Below are positions 1-8,255 of a DNA stretch of 58,973 bases, in pieces; within the stretch, counting starts at the first letter, position 1; the number at the start of each line of letters is the position of its first letter. The translations under genes and the position numbers were made by a program. Origin of the DNA: Halioglobus japonicus (GTDB lineage Bacteria; Pseudomonadota; Gammaproteobacteria; Pseudomonadales; Halieaceae); contig CACSIL010000034.1 of the NCBI GenBank assembly GCA_902705825.1, positions 64,107 to 123,079 of the forward strand, given 5' to 3'. Under the pieces are notes generated by a model, which worked only from the letters and a program-made list of their open reading frames with translations, was not told the DNA's origin and ran no database searches.

Positions 1-2305
1 TGCCCGGGCTGCTCAATGTCACGCTGGAGAGAAAGACATCATCCTTATCAGCCACATTTTCCACAAATAATTCAACCTCATAGCGCCCCTCGCGACTGCT
101 CCACAGCGCCCTCAAGTCCGTTATGAAATACGATTCCACCTTGTCAATTTCCAGATTCTGCGGGCGCCGATAAAAGTCATCCCGATAACTGGTCTGGGCA
201 GTAAACAGAACCTGGCCCAGGTCATCCAACGGCAGGTTGTATTGCGCCACGAGGCTGCCGCTCCACTTGGGCGCATCCGACAACTCATTACCGGAGAGAT
301 CCTGAGGTTTCTCAGCGGTACACCCGGAATCCACGGTCGTTACCGGCTGGTACGGATCCTGCGAACAGAAACTGTCGAACTCTGTATCCATATATCCCAG
401 TGAAGCCAACAGAGTCATGTTCTCAATCGGGATATACTGCACATCCATTTCGAGGCCTTTGATGGTGGCATCGGCAGCATTTTCCACCAACGGCAGGGCG
501 TCGATGAGCTGAGTTACCTGCAGATCCTTATAGTCGTAATAGAACGCAGCGGCATTCAGCTGCAGGCTGTTATCCAGCCAGCGTGACTTCAGGCCAATTT
601 CATAAGCATCCAACTGCTCCGGCTCAACCTTGCCGGTGGAGCCATCGGCAATCTGCTGAAGCTTACCCGCCTTGTAACCGTTGGCGTACTTTGCATAGGC
701 CATCACGCTATCGTTAATACTCCAGCGGACGCCGAACTCCCCGGTCGTTTTCGAGAAGTTCTCGCTACCGGAAAACTCACCCTTGGAGAGATCGAGGTTT
801 AGCGGAATCTCCACACCGGGCGAACCCAGAGGAAACCCGGTAGGGGCAAACAATTGCTGGTCACCAGACAACTTGGTTTTGTCTTTGTTTTCCCGAATGC
901 CCCCAAAGACGACGACATCCGGTGCCGAGTCGATCACCTGGGAAAGATCGTATTCCATACTTAAAAAGGCAGCCCGGGATTCATTGTCCGTCGATTGTGG
1001 GGAATCACCCACAATGTTGATCCCCAGACCACTGTCAACAGCGATGCCCTGCAGGGATACATCTACATCCATATTGAAATCGGAATAGAACACACCGGCA
1101 ATCCAGCTTAGTGCGCCATCACCGCGCGAACTGATCCGGAACTCACCCGTAGTTTGCTTGCGCTTGAACTCGTTGATCGTATCCAGTATTGCAACCTCGG
1201 TACCGTCGGCGTCGATCAGAATATCGATGTCGCTATCTGTTCTCCCCGCTATCAGAAACAGCTCGATGTCACCCAGTACTGGCACACTATCGAGGTTCCA
1301 TGTGACATCGCCATCCACCCGATGCAAACTGGAGCCGCCATTGTTGCCAAACGGGTTGTTCACATTGTTCCCAATAATACCGGAGTTGACCTTGGTGACG
1401 TCATTGACTGGCAGGTTTGTAACGCCAAGCTCTTCCAGTAAGCTGCCGCGGCGGATTTCAAGCGGTTGGGAATTGACCTGCTGGTCGTGGTTATCTTCCT
1501 GATAGATATACCGCAGGCCCAGCGAGATATCCTCGGTTGGCTCGGAAGTCAGGTAGACCCGATACCACTGGCGTTTTCTCGCATTGGGATCATCATCGCC
1601 AGAAGCCGCCAGGTTGTCATACGTGGCCTCAATATCGTCGTAGGCAAAGGCGGCACGCATAGCCAACTTTTCGCCCATCAGTGGTGCGTTGACATAGCCC
1701 CTGACCAGCTGCCCGGTGTTACTGTCTTCGGTCTCGCGCACCTGATAGTCAATCGAGCCGGAGTACGAGTCTTCTGGCTTCTGCCAACGAACATCAATCG
1801 CACCCGCTGTGGCGTTGCGACCGAACACGGTTCCGGACGGGCCGCGCAGCACTTCAATAGACGACAAATCGTAATAGGGTGATTCTATCCCGGTCTCGGC
1901 GATGAACAAGCCGTTGACGTGCTGTGCAACCGGCTGCGGTGCGTTACTGCCCTGATAGCCCGCCGCGGCAATACCCCGAATACTCAGCTTTTCCGGCGTC
2001 TTCGCAACGATATTGGGAATAATATTCGCGATGTCGCGGACGTTGAGTATATTCAGTTCCTGAATAAGCCCAGAGGACAACGGAGAGACAGAGGCCGGTA
2101 TATCCTGCACCAGTTCCTTGCGTTTGGATACGGTGACCACAACTTCTTCAAGCATCATCCCGGGGCTCGCCTGCCGGGTGCTGGCAGCCGCTGGTTTTGT
2201 AGATTCTGTTTCGCTGGCCGCTTCTGCCGGCGGCAGAGTGGTTAGTACGGTGCCAACTGCCAGACTGAGTGCGATACGGTTAATATTATTTTTATTGCTT
2301 ATCAT
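1..2305 (-). CDS. TonB-dependent outer-membrane receptor (C-terminus beyond window)
   Basis: The frame is open from an ATG at 2305 to the left edge, giving 768 residues without a stop, so the last beta strands and the TonB-receptor terminal phenylalanine are missing. It starts with a signal peptide (hydrophobic core IALSLAVGTVL, likely cleavage near PAEA), then a TonB-box-like EEVVVTVSKRK. The plug domain follows, with the family hallmark EVLRGPSGTVFGRNATAGAI, and then long alternating beta-barrel segments. Such receptors import siderophores, vitamins, glycans or hydrophobic organics across the outer membrane using TonB-ExbBD energy. It lies 54 bp downstream of an SDR gene and two SnoaL-like genes on the same strand, which suggests that the substrate is metabolised by those enzymes and is not iron. 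The family call is firm; the substrate is unknown. Confidence 0.93.
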   Translation of the reverse strand, partial: MISNKNNINRIALSLAVGTVLTTLPPAEAASETESTKPAAASTRQASPGMMLEEVVVTVSKRKELVQDIPASVSPLSSGLIQELNILNVRDIANIIPNIVAKTPEKLSIRGIAAAGYQGSNAPQPVAQHVNGLFIAETGIESPYYDLSSIEVLRGPSGTVFGRNATAGAIDVRWQKPEDSYSGSIDYQVRETEDSNTGQLVRGYVNAPLMGEKLAMRAAFAYDDIEATYDNLAASGDDDPNARKRQWYRVYLTSEPTEDISLGLRYIYQEDNHDQQVNSQPLEIRRGSLLEELGVTNLPVNDVTKVNSGIIGNNVNNPFGNNGGSSLHRVDGDVTWNLDSVPVLGDIELFLIAGRTDSDIDILIDADGTEVAILDTINEFKRKQTTGEFRISSRGDGALSWIAGVFYSDFNMDVDVSLQGIAVDSGLGINIVGDSPQSTDNESRAAFLSMEYDLSQVIDSAPDVVVFGGIRENKDKTKLSGDQQLFAPTGFPLGSPGVEIPLNLDLSKGEFSGSENFSKTTGEFGVRWSINDSVMAYAKYANGYKAGKLQQIADGSTGKVEPEQLDAYEIGLKSRWLDNSLQLNAAAFYYDYKDLQVTQLIDALPLVENAADATIKGLEMDVQYIPIENMTLLASLGYMDTEFDSFCSQDPYQPVTTVDSGCTAEKPQDLSGNELSDAPKWSGSLVAQYNLPLDDLGQVLFTAQTSYRDDFYRRPQNLEIDKVESYFITDLRALWSSREGRYEVELFVENVADKDDVFLSSVTLSSPG

Positions 2306-2359
2306 TTTTTACCTACCTGGTCCGAGGACTCGTTGTTATGTGTCGTTTTTGCGTGGCAA

Positions 2360-3139
2360 TCAGGGCATGAATTCTCCGCCGTTCACATCCAGGCTGGCAC
2401 CGGTGATCACTTTGGCCATCGGTGAAGCCAGAAAAATCACCGCGTTGGCACAGTCAGCATCATCGGGGATTTCACCCAGAGGAATATTCTTGGCGACCTC
2501 ACCTTTGATCGCCTCCAGCGTGGTACCACTGGCGTCCGCAGCTACTTGTAGGCTGCGCTCCACCGCATCACCCCACATCCAGCCCATAATGACGGAGTTC
2601 GCGCGGATACCGTATTTGCCCAACTCAACTGCGAGTGATTTGGTCGCGCCTAACAGCGCGCCCTTGGATGCGACATATGCGCCCTGATTCTCCAGCGGCT
2701 TGCGAAATATCATCGAATTTACATTCACAATCGATGCATTGCCGGAAGCCTTCAGTGCGGGCAGCGCACTCTGCGTGATACGCATGGTACCCAGCAGATT
2801 GACATCCAGCGGTCCCTGCCACTCATCGAGGTCGGCATCCTCAAATGCGACATAAGGCCCGGGGTTATACGCGCTGTTCAATAGCGCATCCACGCCACCG
2901 AACGCTTCGACGGTTTTGTTAACAAGATTGGTGCACTGAGCTGGGTCAGTAATGTCCGTGGGCACAGTGATCAGGCGCGCCGCATCTACGCCAAGCTCGG
3001 CACTTAATGTCTCCAGATACTCCTGATTACGACACGCCAGAGCAACCTTCGCGCCCTCGCGCAAGCAGGCTCTCACAAGCTCTTGCCCCAGACCGGGGCC
3101 GACACCGGAGATAATTACAGACAGGCCATCGAGCAGCAT
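2360..3139 (-). CDS. SDR family NAD(P)-dependent oxidoreductase
   Basis: A 259-residue classical short-chain dehydrogenase/reductase, the normal length for the family. The cofactor-binding GxxxGxG is at residues 12-18 (SGVGPGLG). The catalytic set is visible as N114, S142, Y155 and K159 (YVASK). The usual NNAG motif is changed to LLNSAYN near residue 87. It ends with the common C-terminal DVNGGEF. It would oxidise an alcohol or reduce a ketone in the cytoplasm; substrate unknown. It begins 3 bp downstream of the second SnoaL-like gene and precedes the TonB receptor, so the four genes probably form one transcript and one pathway. Confidence 0.9.
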   Translation of the reverse strand: MLLDGLSVIISGVGPGLGQELVRACLREGAKVALACRNQEYLETLSAELGVDAARLITVPTDITDPAQCTNLVNKTVEAFGGVDALLNSAYNPGPYVAFEDADLDEWQGPLDVNLLGTMRITQSALPALKASGNASIVNVNSMIFRKPLENQGAYVASKGALLGATKSLAVELGKYGIRANSVIMGWMWGDAVERSLQVAADASGTTLEAIKGEVAKNIPLGEIPDDADCANAVIFLASPMAKVITGASLDVNGGEFMP

Positions 3140-3142
3140 TAC

Positions 3143-3694
3143 CTAACCCTCATCCGTTTCGTTGAGTTTCAGGGGTGCCATTTCCCTGGCCTCTGCCTCG
3201 CGGGCCGCCAGCACAGCAAGTGTTTCAGCACTTGTCGCTTCCCACGCAGCCCTGGCCTCTTTCCAGCCTGCCATACCTTTTTCCAGATCGATCGGGTTGT
3301 ATACAGTTTCTACGTAATGAAACATGCCATTGCCGTGGTACTTCAGCAGAATGAACATACGTGCCTGATGATTACTGCCATCGCCCGGGTCTGTGAATCT
3401 CGCCCACCACAACGACCACACCCAATCCCGCGCCTCATCGATATAGTAATCTTCCACCGGATAGCGGTTCAGCCGGACCCAGGGCGTGTCACCGGTCTGG
3501 TGCATCACTTTACTGACCTCGCGGACAATCCCCTCGCGCTTACCAAGTCGGCCCAGTACAGCGTCGTACATTGTGGCGTCGGGGCGCAGCACCTTGCCAA
3601 ACTCATTCCAGTCCGTTGTCATCGCTGCGAAGTTAAGCGCATCGTGAAATCCCCAGAACGCATTTTCGACTTCTTCTCTTGAAAACATGCCCAT
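3143..3694 (-). CDS. SnoaL-like (NTF2-fold) protein, second tandem copy
   Basis: I chose the ATG at 3694 (MGMFSREEV) because an AGGAGG stands 8 nt before it and the upstream gene ends one base away; an in-frame extension upstream would run through that gene. The 183-residue product is a clear paralogue of its upstream neighbour: both share REEx3AF near the N-terminus, a GRxxIVRxxSxVMH block, an N-x-YPVE-x-Y strand, W-V-W-x-L and DPGDGSxHQ. Length and pattern fit the SnoaL/NTF2-like superfamily, whose members are cone-shaped isomerases, hydratases, cyclases or small subunits of dioxygenases. The C-terminal 35 residues are Ala/Glu-rich and probably helical. The reaction is unknown; the operon suggests work on an organic substrate imported by the TonB receptor. 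Confidence 0.82.
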   Translation of the reverse strand: MGMFSREEVENAFWGFHDALNFAAMTTDWNEFGKVLRPDATMYDAVLGRLGKREGIVREVSKVMHQTGDTPWVRLNRYPVEDYYIDEARDWVWSLWWARFTDPGDGSNHQARMFILLKYHGNGMFHYVETVYNPIDLEKGMAGWKEARAAWEATSAETLAVLAAREAEAREMAPLKLNETDEG

Positions 3695-3695
3695 G

Positions 3696-4286
3696 TTATT
3701 GCCCCTCCTGATGCGGCTCTTTTTCTGCGAATGCACGCGCGGCTTCTGCTCTTTCCTGCAGCTCTTTCTGACGTTGCTCGGAGGTTTCGTTGTGCGCATT
3801 CCAGACCGGCAGCCATTTTTCCATCATGTCCAGAAACTCCTGTGGGTTATACAAATCCTCCTCGTAGGAAAACTGGCCATTTCCGGCATATTTGAACAGG
3901 TTGAAACAGTTAGATTGGTGGATAGAGCCGTCACCCGGGTCATCCATGCGGTTCCATATCAGCGCCCAAACCCAGCCGCGCTCTACGTCGATCACATACG
4001 CTTCCACCGGATATTGGTTACACATAACCCAGGGGTCGGACACCACACCGTTGTCGCGGCTCTCATACCCCAACTCCTCATTTCCGCTGAGGTGCATCAC
4101 CGCGCTCATATTGCGCACGATGGCATCGCGGCCAGCCCAGGCTCCCAGGTTGCGCTCAATGTAGGTGCAGTTTTCGGTAAACATGTCGCCCCAGTACGTC
4201 CAATCACCGGAGCGCGCGGCCTTCAGCCCCATCGCCTGGTATTGCGTGAAGGCATCGTCAATTTCTTCTCGTGTCCAACGGCCCAT
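3696..4286 (-). CDS. SnoaL-like (NTF2-fold) protein, first tandem copy
   Basis: A 196-residue protein (MGRWTREEI) that is the first gene of the leftward operon. It shares its whole length with the next gene, including GRDAIVRNMSAVMH and DPGDGSIHQ, so the pair arose by tandem duplication. The fold assignment to SnoaL/NTF2-like rests on length, motif layout and the acidic, aromatic-rich pocket segments. The C-terminal region from about residue 165 is charged (EQRQKELQERAEAARAF) and should form a helix. The stop is one base from the next start, so translation is likely coupled. It could act as a homo- or heterodimer with the second copy. No substrate can be named from sequence. Confidence 0.82.
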   Translation of the reverse strand: MGRWTREEIDDAFTQYQAMGLKAARSGDWTYWGDMFTENCTYIERNLGAWAGRDAIVRNMSAVMHLSGNEELGYESRDNGVVSDPWVMCNQYPVEAYVIDVERGWVWALIWNRMDDPGDGSIHQSNCFNLFKYAGNGQFSYEEDLYNPQEFLDMMEKWLPVWNAHNETSEQRQKELQERAEAARAFAEKEPHQEGQ

Positions 4287-4339
4287 ATCGTGTCCTCTTG
4301 ATTAGCGTTTTTATATAAACATGACTTCAGGTTCAGGTT

Positions 4340-4367
4340 ATTTTAGATTAAGATTGCAGCTTGTCAA
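4340..4367 (-). promoter_or_regulatory. sigma70-type promoter of the SnoaL/SDR/TonB operon
   Basis: On the minus strand, TTGACA (4367-4362) and TAAAAT (4345-4340) are separated by 16 bp. This is a consensus -35 box and a one-mismatch -10 box, about 50 bp before the first SnoaL-like ATG at 4286. The -35 box lies within the imperfect inverted repeat listed separately, as expected for repression by the divergent TetR protein. Confidence 0.65.
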
Positions 4368-4381
4368 CTGTTTTTGAGAAT
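4360..4381. promoter_or_regulatory. possible TetR-type operator (imperfect palindrome)
   Basis: The arms CTTGTCAA (4360-4367) and TTGAGAAT (4374-4381) match as inverted repeats at 6 of 8 positions around a 6-bp centre. The site covers the -35 box of the leftward promoter and ends 13 bp before the TetR start codon, so one bound dimer could control both directions. Size and position fit TetR family operators, but the symmetry is imperfect and this is only a candidate. Confidence 0.35.
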
Positions 4382-4394
4382 AGGCCAGGGACTG

Positions 4395-5060
4395 ATGGAC
4401 GATAAACCCGAGCACACAGCCAATAAAGCGAAAGGACAGGGCGGCCCTCCGCCCCCCAAGCAACAGCGCAGCAAAGAGAAGCTGGAGCGCATTTTGAATG
4501 CGGGGTATGAGATAGCCGCCGAAGTTGGGTTCGAAGCAACCACCCTGGCTAAAATTGCCGAGCGGGCAGGCGTGGCAACCAGCACGGTATACACGCGCTT
4601 CAAAGACAAGGAGGCTTTGCTACATGCGCTGCACGCAGCGGCAACGGAACGCAGCCGGGCAACGATAGCGGAGGCCTACCAGGAACAGCACTGGCAGGAG
4701 CGTTCGCTGAAAGAAGTACTGGCAGATGTCATCAATCTATCGCTGCAGCTAACAGAGCAGATGGCCGGGTTTCAAAAGGCATGCTACCAACGTGCACTCT
4801 CCGATGCGGTTTTCGCCAGTCGGGAGGCGCTGGTCCGCAAAGAGCTTCTGGATAAAACCCGTGAGCTGTTCGCCAACAAAGCCGATGAAATCGGCCATCC
4901 TGACAGGGATGTCGCAGCGCAGTTTTTCGTGGCGCTCTATATCAGCGTGATTACTGAACATGTCATGACAAATGCATTTCCGGCAGAGTCATTGGACAGC
5001 CAACAGATTGGCGCGGAGTTGTTCGATGCCTGTGTGCGTTACCTGCAATTGGATCCGTGA
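4395..5060 (+). CDS. TetR/AcrR family transcriptional regulator
   Basis: I start at the ATG at 4395, which has GGGA 5 bases upstream; a TTG seven codons earlier is possible but less likely. The 221-residue product has a Lys/Pro/Gln-rich tail (about residues 8-25), then a TetR_N domain with the helix-turn-helix at about 50-70 (TTLAKIAERAGVATSTVYTR), and an all-helical ligand-binding half. Families of this type are usually repressors released by a small hydrophobic ligand. It is divergent from the SnoaL/SDR/TonB operon with 108 bp between the start codons, so it is probably the local regulator and the operon substrate is a plausible ligand. Confidence 0.9.
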   Translation: MDDKPEHTANKAKGQGGPPPPKQQRSKEKLERILNAGYEIAAEVGFEATTLAKIAERAGVATSTVYTRFKDKEALLHALHAAATERSRATIAEAYQEQHWQERSLKEVLADVINLSLQLTEQMAGFQKACYQRALSDAVFASREALVRKELLDKTRELFANKADEIGHPDRDVAAQFFVALYISVITEHVMTNAFPAESLDSQQIGAELFDACVRYLQLDP

Positions 5061-5112
5061 GGGAGACGCCTTGTACGAACCAGTGGTGAATAATCAATAG
5101 TATCAGCGCGTC

Positions 5113-6117
5113 CTAGAACAGATCCTCAATACGATCTGCATCGTCCTGTTGCGACTTATCCGCAGGCTCCGTCTGTTTGGCACCAGCAGCCTGCGGAGTT
5201 AACGACCACTCTGGATTAATTCCCAGCGGCTCCTCATCCGGACCAGTCACCGGTGCGATACCTGCGGGCTTTTCAACCGGGGCATCTGGCGCAGTAATTC
5301 CCAGAGGTTCTTGCTCTATCGCGGGCTCTGTCGCTATTGATGGTGCCGCAGTCGATGGCGCCGGGGCCGGCTCTAGCGGGAGTTCTGACTGAGAGGCCGT
5401 CACCGGGTCTGCTTGCTCAGGGGCTGGGTCCGCAGAAACGGGGGGCGCAACCTCTGGCTCAACTTCCGACTCAACCGCTGGCACGGCCTCGACAGGCGAA
5501 GTTTGTTCGGGGAACAACTCGGGCCAGATCGCAGACTGTACCGGTGGCTCCTCAACTTCATTCGCCTCTGGCATCTCTGGGGGCTCTTCAACAGATGGCT
5601 CCGATTCCCTGCCGGCATTCAATTGTGCCAGTTGGGTATCAACGGCGGCGAAGAAGCGCTTGTAGAAATCCTTGTCGTCTATGGTTTCCTCTGAAACCTT
5701 CACCAGGGAATCAATACTCTGACCGATGGGAAGCGAGATAGAACCCAGCGCACTCAGGCCAACACTGGCGGAACTGGTATTCTTTTTCATGTCATACGTG
5801 CTGAGCACTCCGGTGGCAAATACCGTACTGCCATCACTTTCGGGCACACACACAACATTCATTTCGATGAATGTGTTCTCACCTCTTGTGGCCTTGCGCG
5901 CCTTGACCTCATCGCTATTCGCCAGCTCGATCAGGTAACCCTGGCCAAGCAGGGATCGTCGAGCACTCTCACAGGATAGTGCGACATCGTCAGTCACCCT
6001 CAGTTTGAAGGGGCTGTCATTGGAAAAGGTCTCGTCAACATAGACAGCCTTTTTACTGCAGGAGGCCAGCAACAGGGCGCTGAGGAGCAAAAACAGTATT
6101 TTCGATCTGTAAGTCAT
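5113..6117 (-). CDS. DUF2242-like lipoprotein with Pro/Glu-rich tail
   Basis: The 334-residue protein begins with a lipoprotein signal peptide ending in the lipobox LASC (Cys at about residue 20). Residues 25-165 form the folded part, which resembles the DUF2242 lipoprotein family: VYVDETFSNDSPF, a conserved SCESARRSLLGQGY helix, and a strand-rich segment leading to DDKDFYKRFF. From about residue 170 to the end it is low-complexity, rich in Pro, Glu, Ala and Val, with repeated EPLGI units (residues about 272 and 298). The tail is likely an extended periplasmic or cell-wall-spanning linker. No function is established for the family. The gene stands alone between the TetR gene and an SDR gene. 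Confidence 0.7.
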   Translation of the reverse strand: MTYRSKILFLLLSALLLASCSKKAVYVDETFSNDSPFKLRVTDDVALSCESARRSLLGQGYLIELANSDEVKARKATRGENTFIEMNVVCVPESDGSTVFATGVLSTYDMKKNTSSASVGLSALGSISLPIGQSIDSLVKVSEETIDDKDFYKRFFAAVDTQLAQLNAGRESEPSVEEPPEMPEANEVEEPPVQSAIWPELFPEQTSPVEAVPAVESEVEPEVAPPVSADPAPEQADPVTASQSELPLEPAPAPSTAAPSIATEPAIEQEPLGITAPDAPVEKPAGIAPVTGPDEEPLGINPEWSLTPQAAGAKQTEPADKSQQDDADRIEDLF

Positions 6118-6247
6118 AACGATGCTTGGCAGTATACAGAGGGGTTCAAGCTGCGAACTATAAGGGCTGCTCGGCTTAAATTACATCCCTTTTGCACTAC
6201 ATTTATACACGCAAAATTTCCACAACTATTGCGCAAAAACCGCGCCG

Positions 6248-7255
6248 TCATGAAACGCTATCGAGCCAGATTTGTGTCTCCTGCCACAGCCGGGAGGCTG
6301 CATCGGCGTCCTGGCTGTCTTCGCTGGAACGCTCAAGCCGACAGTTGGCGTAGTAACTGCCGCTGGTTGCCGTCGGCGAACTGGCACATTGAATCTGCGT
6401 TTGGGCACCCTCTTCGGCACTCGCCATCATTAACCGCTCAAGCGGCGCTGCCAACTTACGAAACAGCTCAATCAGGACGTGCCCCTGAAGTCCCTTACTG
6501 GCGACATTGGTATAACTGCCAGTACTGCCGCCTGGGTGCAGGCTGTAAGTCATCAGATTATCGGCGGCGTGGAAGCGACGGTGTAATTCATTGGTGAAAT
6601 GAATGAGGCCCAATTTTGACAAACCGTAGGCCTGCCAGGACTCATATACCCGGTTTTCATCAAACAACAGCTCATTCGAGCCGCGGGTATGCAGTTGTGA
6701 TACCACATTCACCACTCTGGCCTCGCCGACCTCACGACCCGTCTGTTGTAACAGTGGCAGCAAGTTGTGCGTCAGGTGCACCGTGCCCAGATAGTTGGTG
6801 CGCCATTGAATCTCTATACCGTCAGCGGACAGTTTGGGCTCCTTCCACCGTGACATCAGATCGAGGTGGATGCCGGCATTGTTCACCAGAACATCCAAAC
6901 GCTGGCCATACACGCGCGCATACCACTGGGTAAAGGCGTTTACTGATGCGGCGCTGGACAGATCCAGCAAATGGCCATCAACATTGCCCGCCGTTGCATC
7001 TTGCGCAAGTTCGGCATTCAGTGCTGTCACTTCATCCTCGACAGCACGACGTGTGGTTACGATAACGGTCGCACCCCACCGGGCAAGCTGCAGTGCGGTT
7101 GCGTATCCCAGAGAACCGGCGCTACATCCCGTGACGATGATATATTTGCCAGACAAATCCTGGCGCGCAGCAACAGGCGTTGACACAAATGGTTTACGTA
7201 ATTTTTCTCGAAGTGTCATAGTTGTAGGGTCCATGGTAAATAAACGATGCTTCAT
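6248..7255 (-). CDS. SDR family oxidoreductase, retinol-dehydrogenase-like
   Basis: A 335-residue extended-length SDR. The nucleotide-binding motif is TGCSAGSLG at residues 42-50, NNAG is at 125-128, and the catalytic residues S186, Y210 and K214 (YGLSK) are all present. The spacing and C-terminal extension resemble the retinol dehydrogenase / WW-domain oxidoreductase-like branch that acts on hydrophobic alcohols or ketones. Start choice is uncertain: Met 1, 8 and 13 are all possible and none has a convincing ribosome site. It is monocistronic and divergent from the ion-channel gene, with 60 bp between the starts. Confidence 0.85.
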   Translation of the reverse strand: MKHRLFTMDPTTMTLREKLRKPFVSTPVAARQDLSGKYIIVTGCSAGSLGYATALQLARWGATVIVTTRRAVEDEVTALNAELAQDATAGNVDGHLLDLSSAASVNAFTQWYARVYGQRLDVLVNNAGIHLDLMSRWKEPKLSADGIEIQWRTNYLGTVHLTHNLLPLLQQTGREVGEARVVNVVSQLHTRGSNELLFDENRVYESWQAYGLSKLGLIHFTNELHRRFHAADNLMTYSLHPGGSTGSYTNVASKGLQGHVLIELFRKLAAPLERLMMASAEEGAQTQIQCASSPTATSGSYYANCRLERSSEDSQDADAASRLWQETQIWLDSVS

Positions 7256-7315
7256 GCCAGGCTGTAAATCAGGTTACAGTATGCGCTAATAATTCCCGCA
7301 GGGAGATGCACAGCC

Positions 7316-7741
7316 ATGATTGCTGTCTTTTCTGTCAACATGGCCATTATCGGCATAGCCGTGATGATTCACTATGAATTTCTGCATCGGATCACCCTGT
7401 TGATGCCGAAGCTAAAAATAAGGCACCGCTTTCGCATTGTGCTGGGCGTATTTCTTGCACTTATAGCGCATACGGCGGAAATCTGGATTTTCGGACTCTC
7501 ATATTACCTGATGAACAAAGATCAGGAGTGGGGTTCCCTGACAGGCCAAACCGATGGCAGCCTGCTCGACTGTGTTTATTTTTCCTTCACATGCTACTCC
7601 ACACTGGGTGTCGGCGATATTGTGCCGGTTGGCGACCTGCGCTTCCTTGCCGGGCTTGAATCCCTGACAGGCCTGGTGCTGGTTACGTGGACAGCATCCT
7701 TTCTCTACCTTGAAATGACCCGTTACTGGGATGGCAAATAG
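7316..7741 (+). CDS. small potassium-channel-like membrane protein (pore-loop family)
   Basis: A 141-residue inner-membrane protein with an N-terminal membrane helix, a second helix at about residues 42-66, a pore loop, and a last helix at about 110-132. The pore loop reads CYSTLGVGD, a variant of the potassium selectivity filter TVGYGD in which Tyr is replaced by Val. There is no cytosolic RCK/TrkA-type domain, so gating is not predictable. It overlaps the next gene by 11 bp (the start of that gene lies inside the last codons here), so the two are translationally coupled and may form one complex. Confidence 0.82.
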   Translation: MIAVFSVNMAIIGIAVMIHYEFLHRITLLMPKLKIRHRFRIVLGVFLALIAHTAEIWIFGLSYYLMNKDQEWGSLTGQTDGSLLDCVYFSFTCYSTLGVGDIVPVGDLRFLAGLESLTGLVLVTWTASFLYLEMTRYWDGK

Positions 7742-8168
7742 TAGAGTGAACTTCAGAAACTGCCATTTGCTGGTAGGTGGGTTGGGATTGATCCTGTTTG
7801 CGCTGCAGGGCCAGTACATGGCGCGGGTGCTCGGCGTTGAGCACCTACCCGATGCATCGAGGATGATGTACCGCTCGGCGCATATCTATTTTCTACTGGT
7901 TTGCGTGACAAATATCGGCATCGGCTACACCCTATCTCCAGGTGCCGCAGTCAACAACCTGCAGCGCCTGGTAGGTGTTATTTTTCTGTGTTCGCCAGCG
8001 CTGCTCGTGTGCAGTTTTTTTACCGAATCGACAGCCAGTACGCTCGAGCGACCCATTGCCAGCATAGCGCTCTATTTGACCTTCGGAGCGGCGGCATTAC
8101 TGATACTGCATGATCTTTATCGCCGCTACAGAGGCAGGTCGAAAGCCGCAGGGGCAGAACGGAACTAG
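7731..8168 (+). CDS. four-helix membrane protein of unknown function
   Basis: A 145-residue protein with four predicted membrane spans, at about residues 12-32, 48-68, 80-97 and 108-127, and a positively charged cytoplasmic C-terminus (YRRYRGRSKAAG). I do not recognise a named family. The gene begins inside the end of the channel-like gene, which suggests co-expression at fixed ratio and perhaps a role as accessory subunit. The short loops carry no catalytic motif. Confidence 0.72.
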   Translation: MANSRVNFRNCHLLVGGLGLILFALQGQYMARVLGVEHLPDASRMMYRSAHIYFLLVCVTNIGIGYTLSPGAAVNNLQRLVGVIFLCSPALLVCSFFTESTASTLERPIASIALYLTFGAAALLILHDLYRRYRGRSKAAGAERN

Positions 8169-8255
8169 CGTTCTACAGCACGGTTTTCATCCATGCTATG
8201 CTGCCCACCAACCCTACACCTGCAACTTTTGCCACTGATGTACATCTAAGTTTTT

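Noticed and set aside
4374..4394. TTG start for the TetR gene
   Set aside because: The ATG at 4395 has a better ribosome site, and the extra seven residues are not like TetR N-termini.
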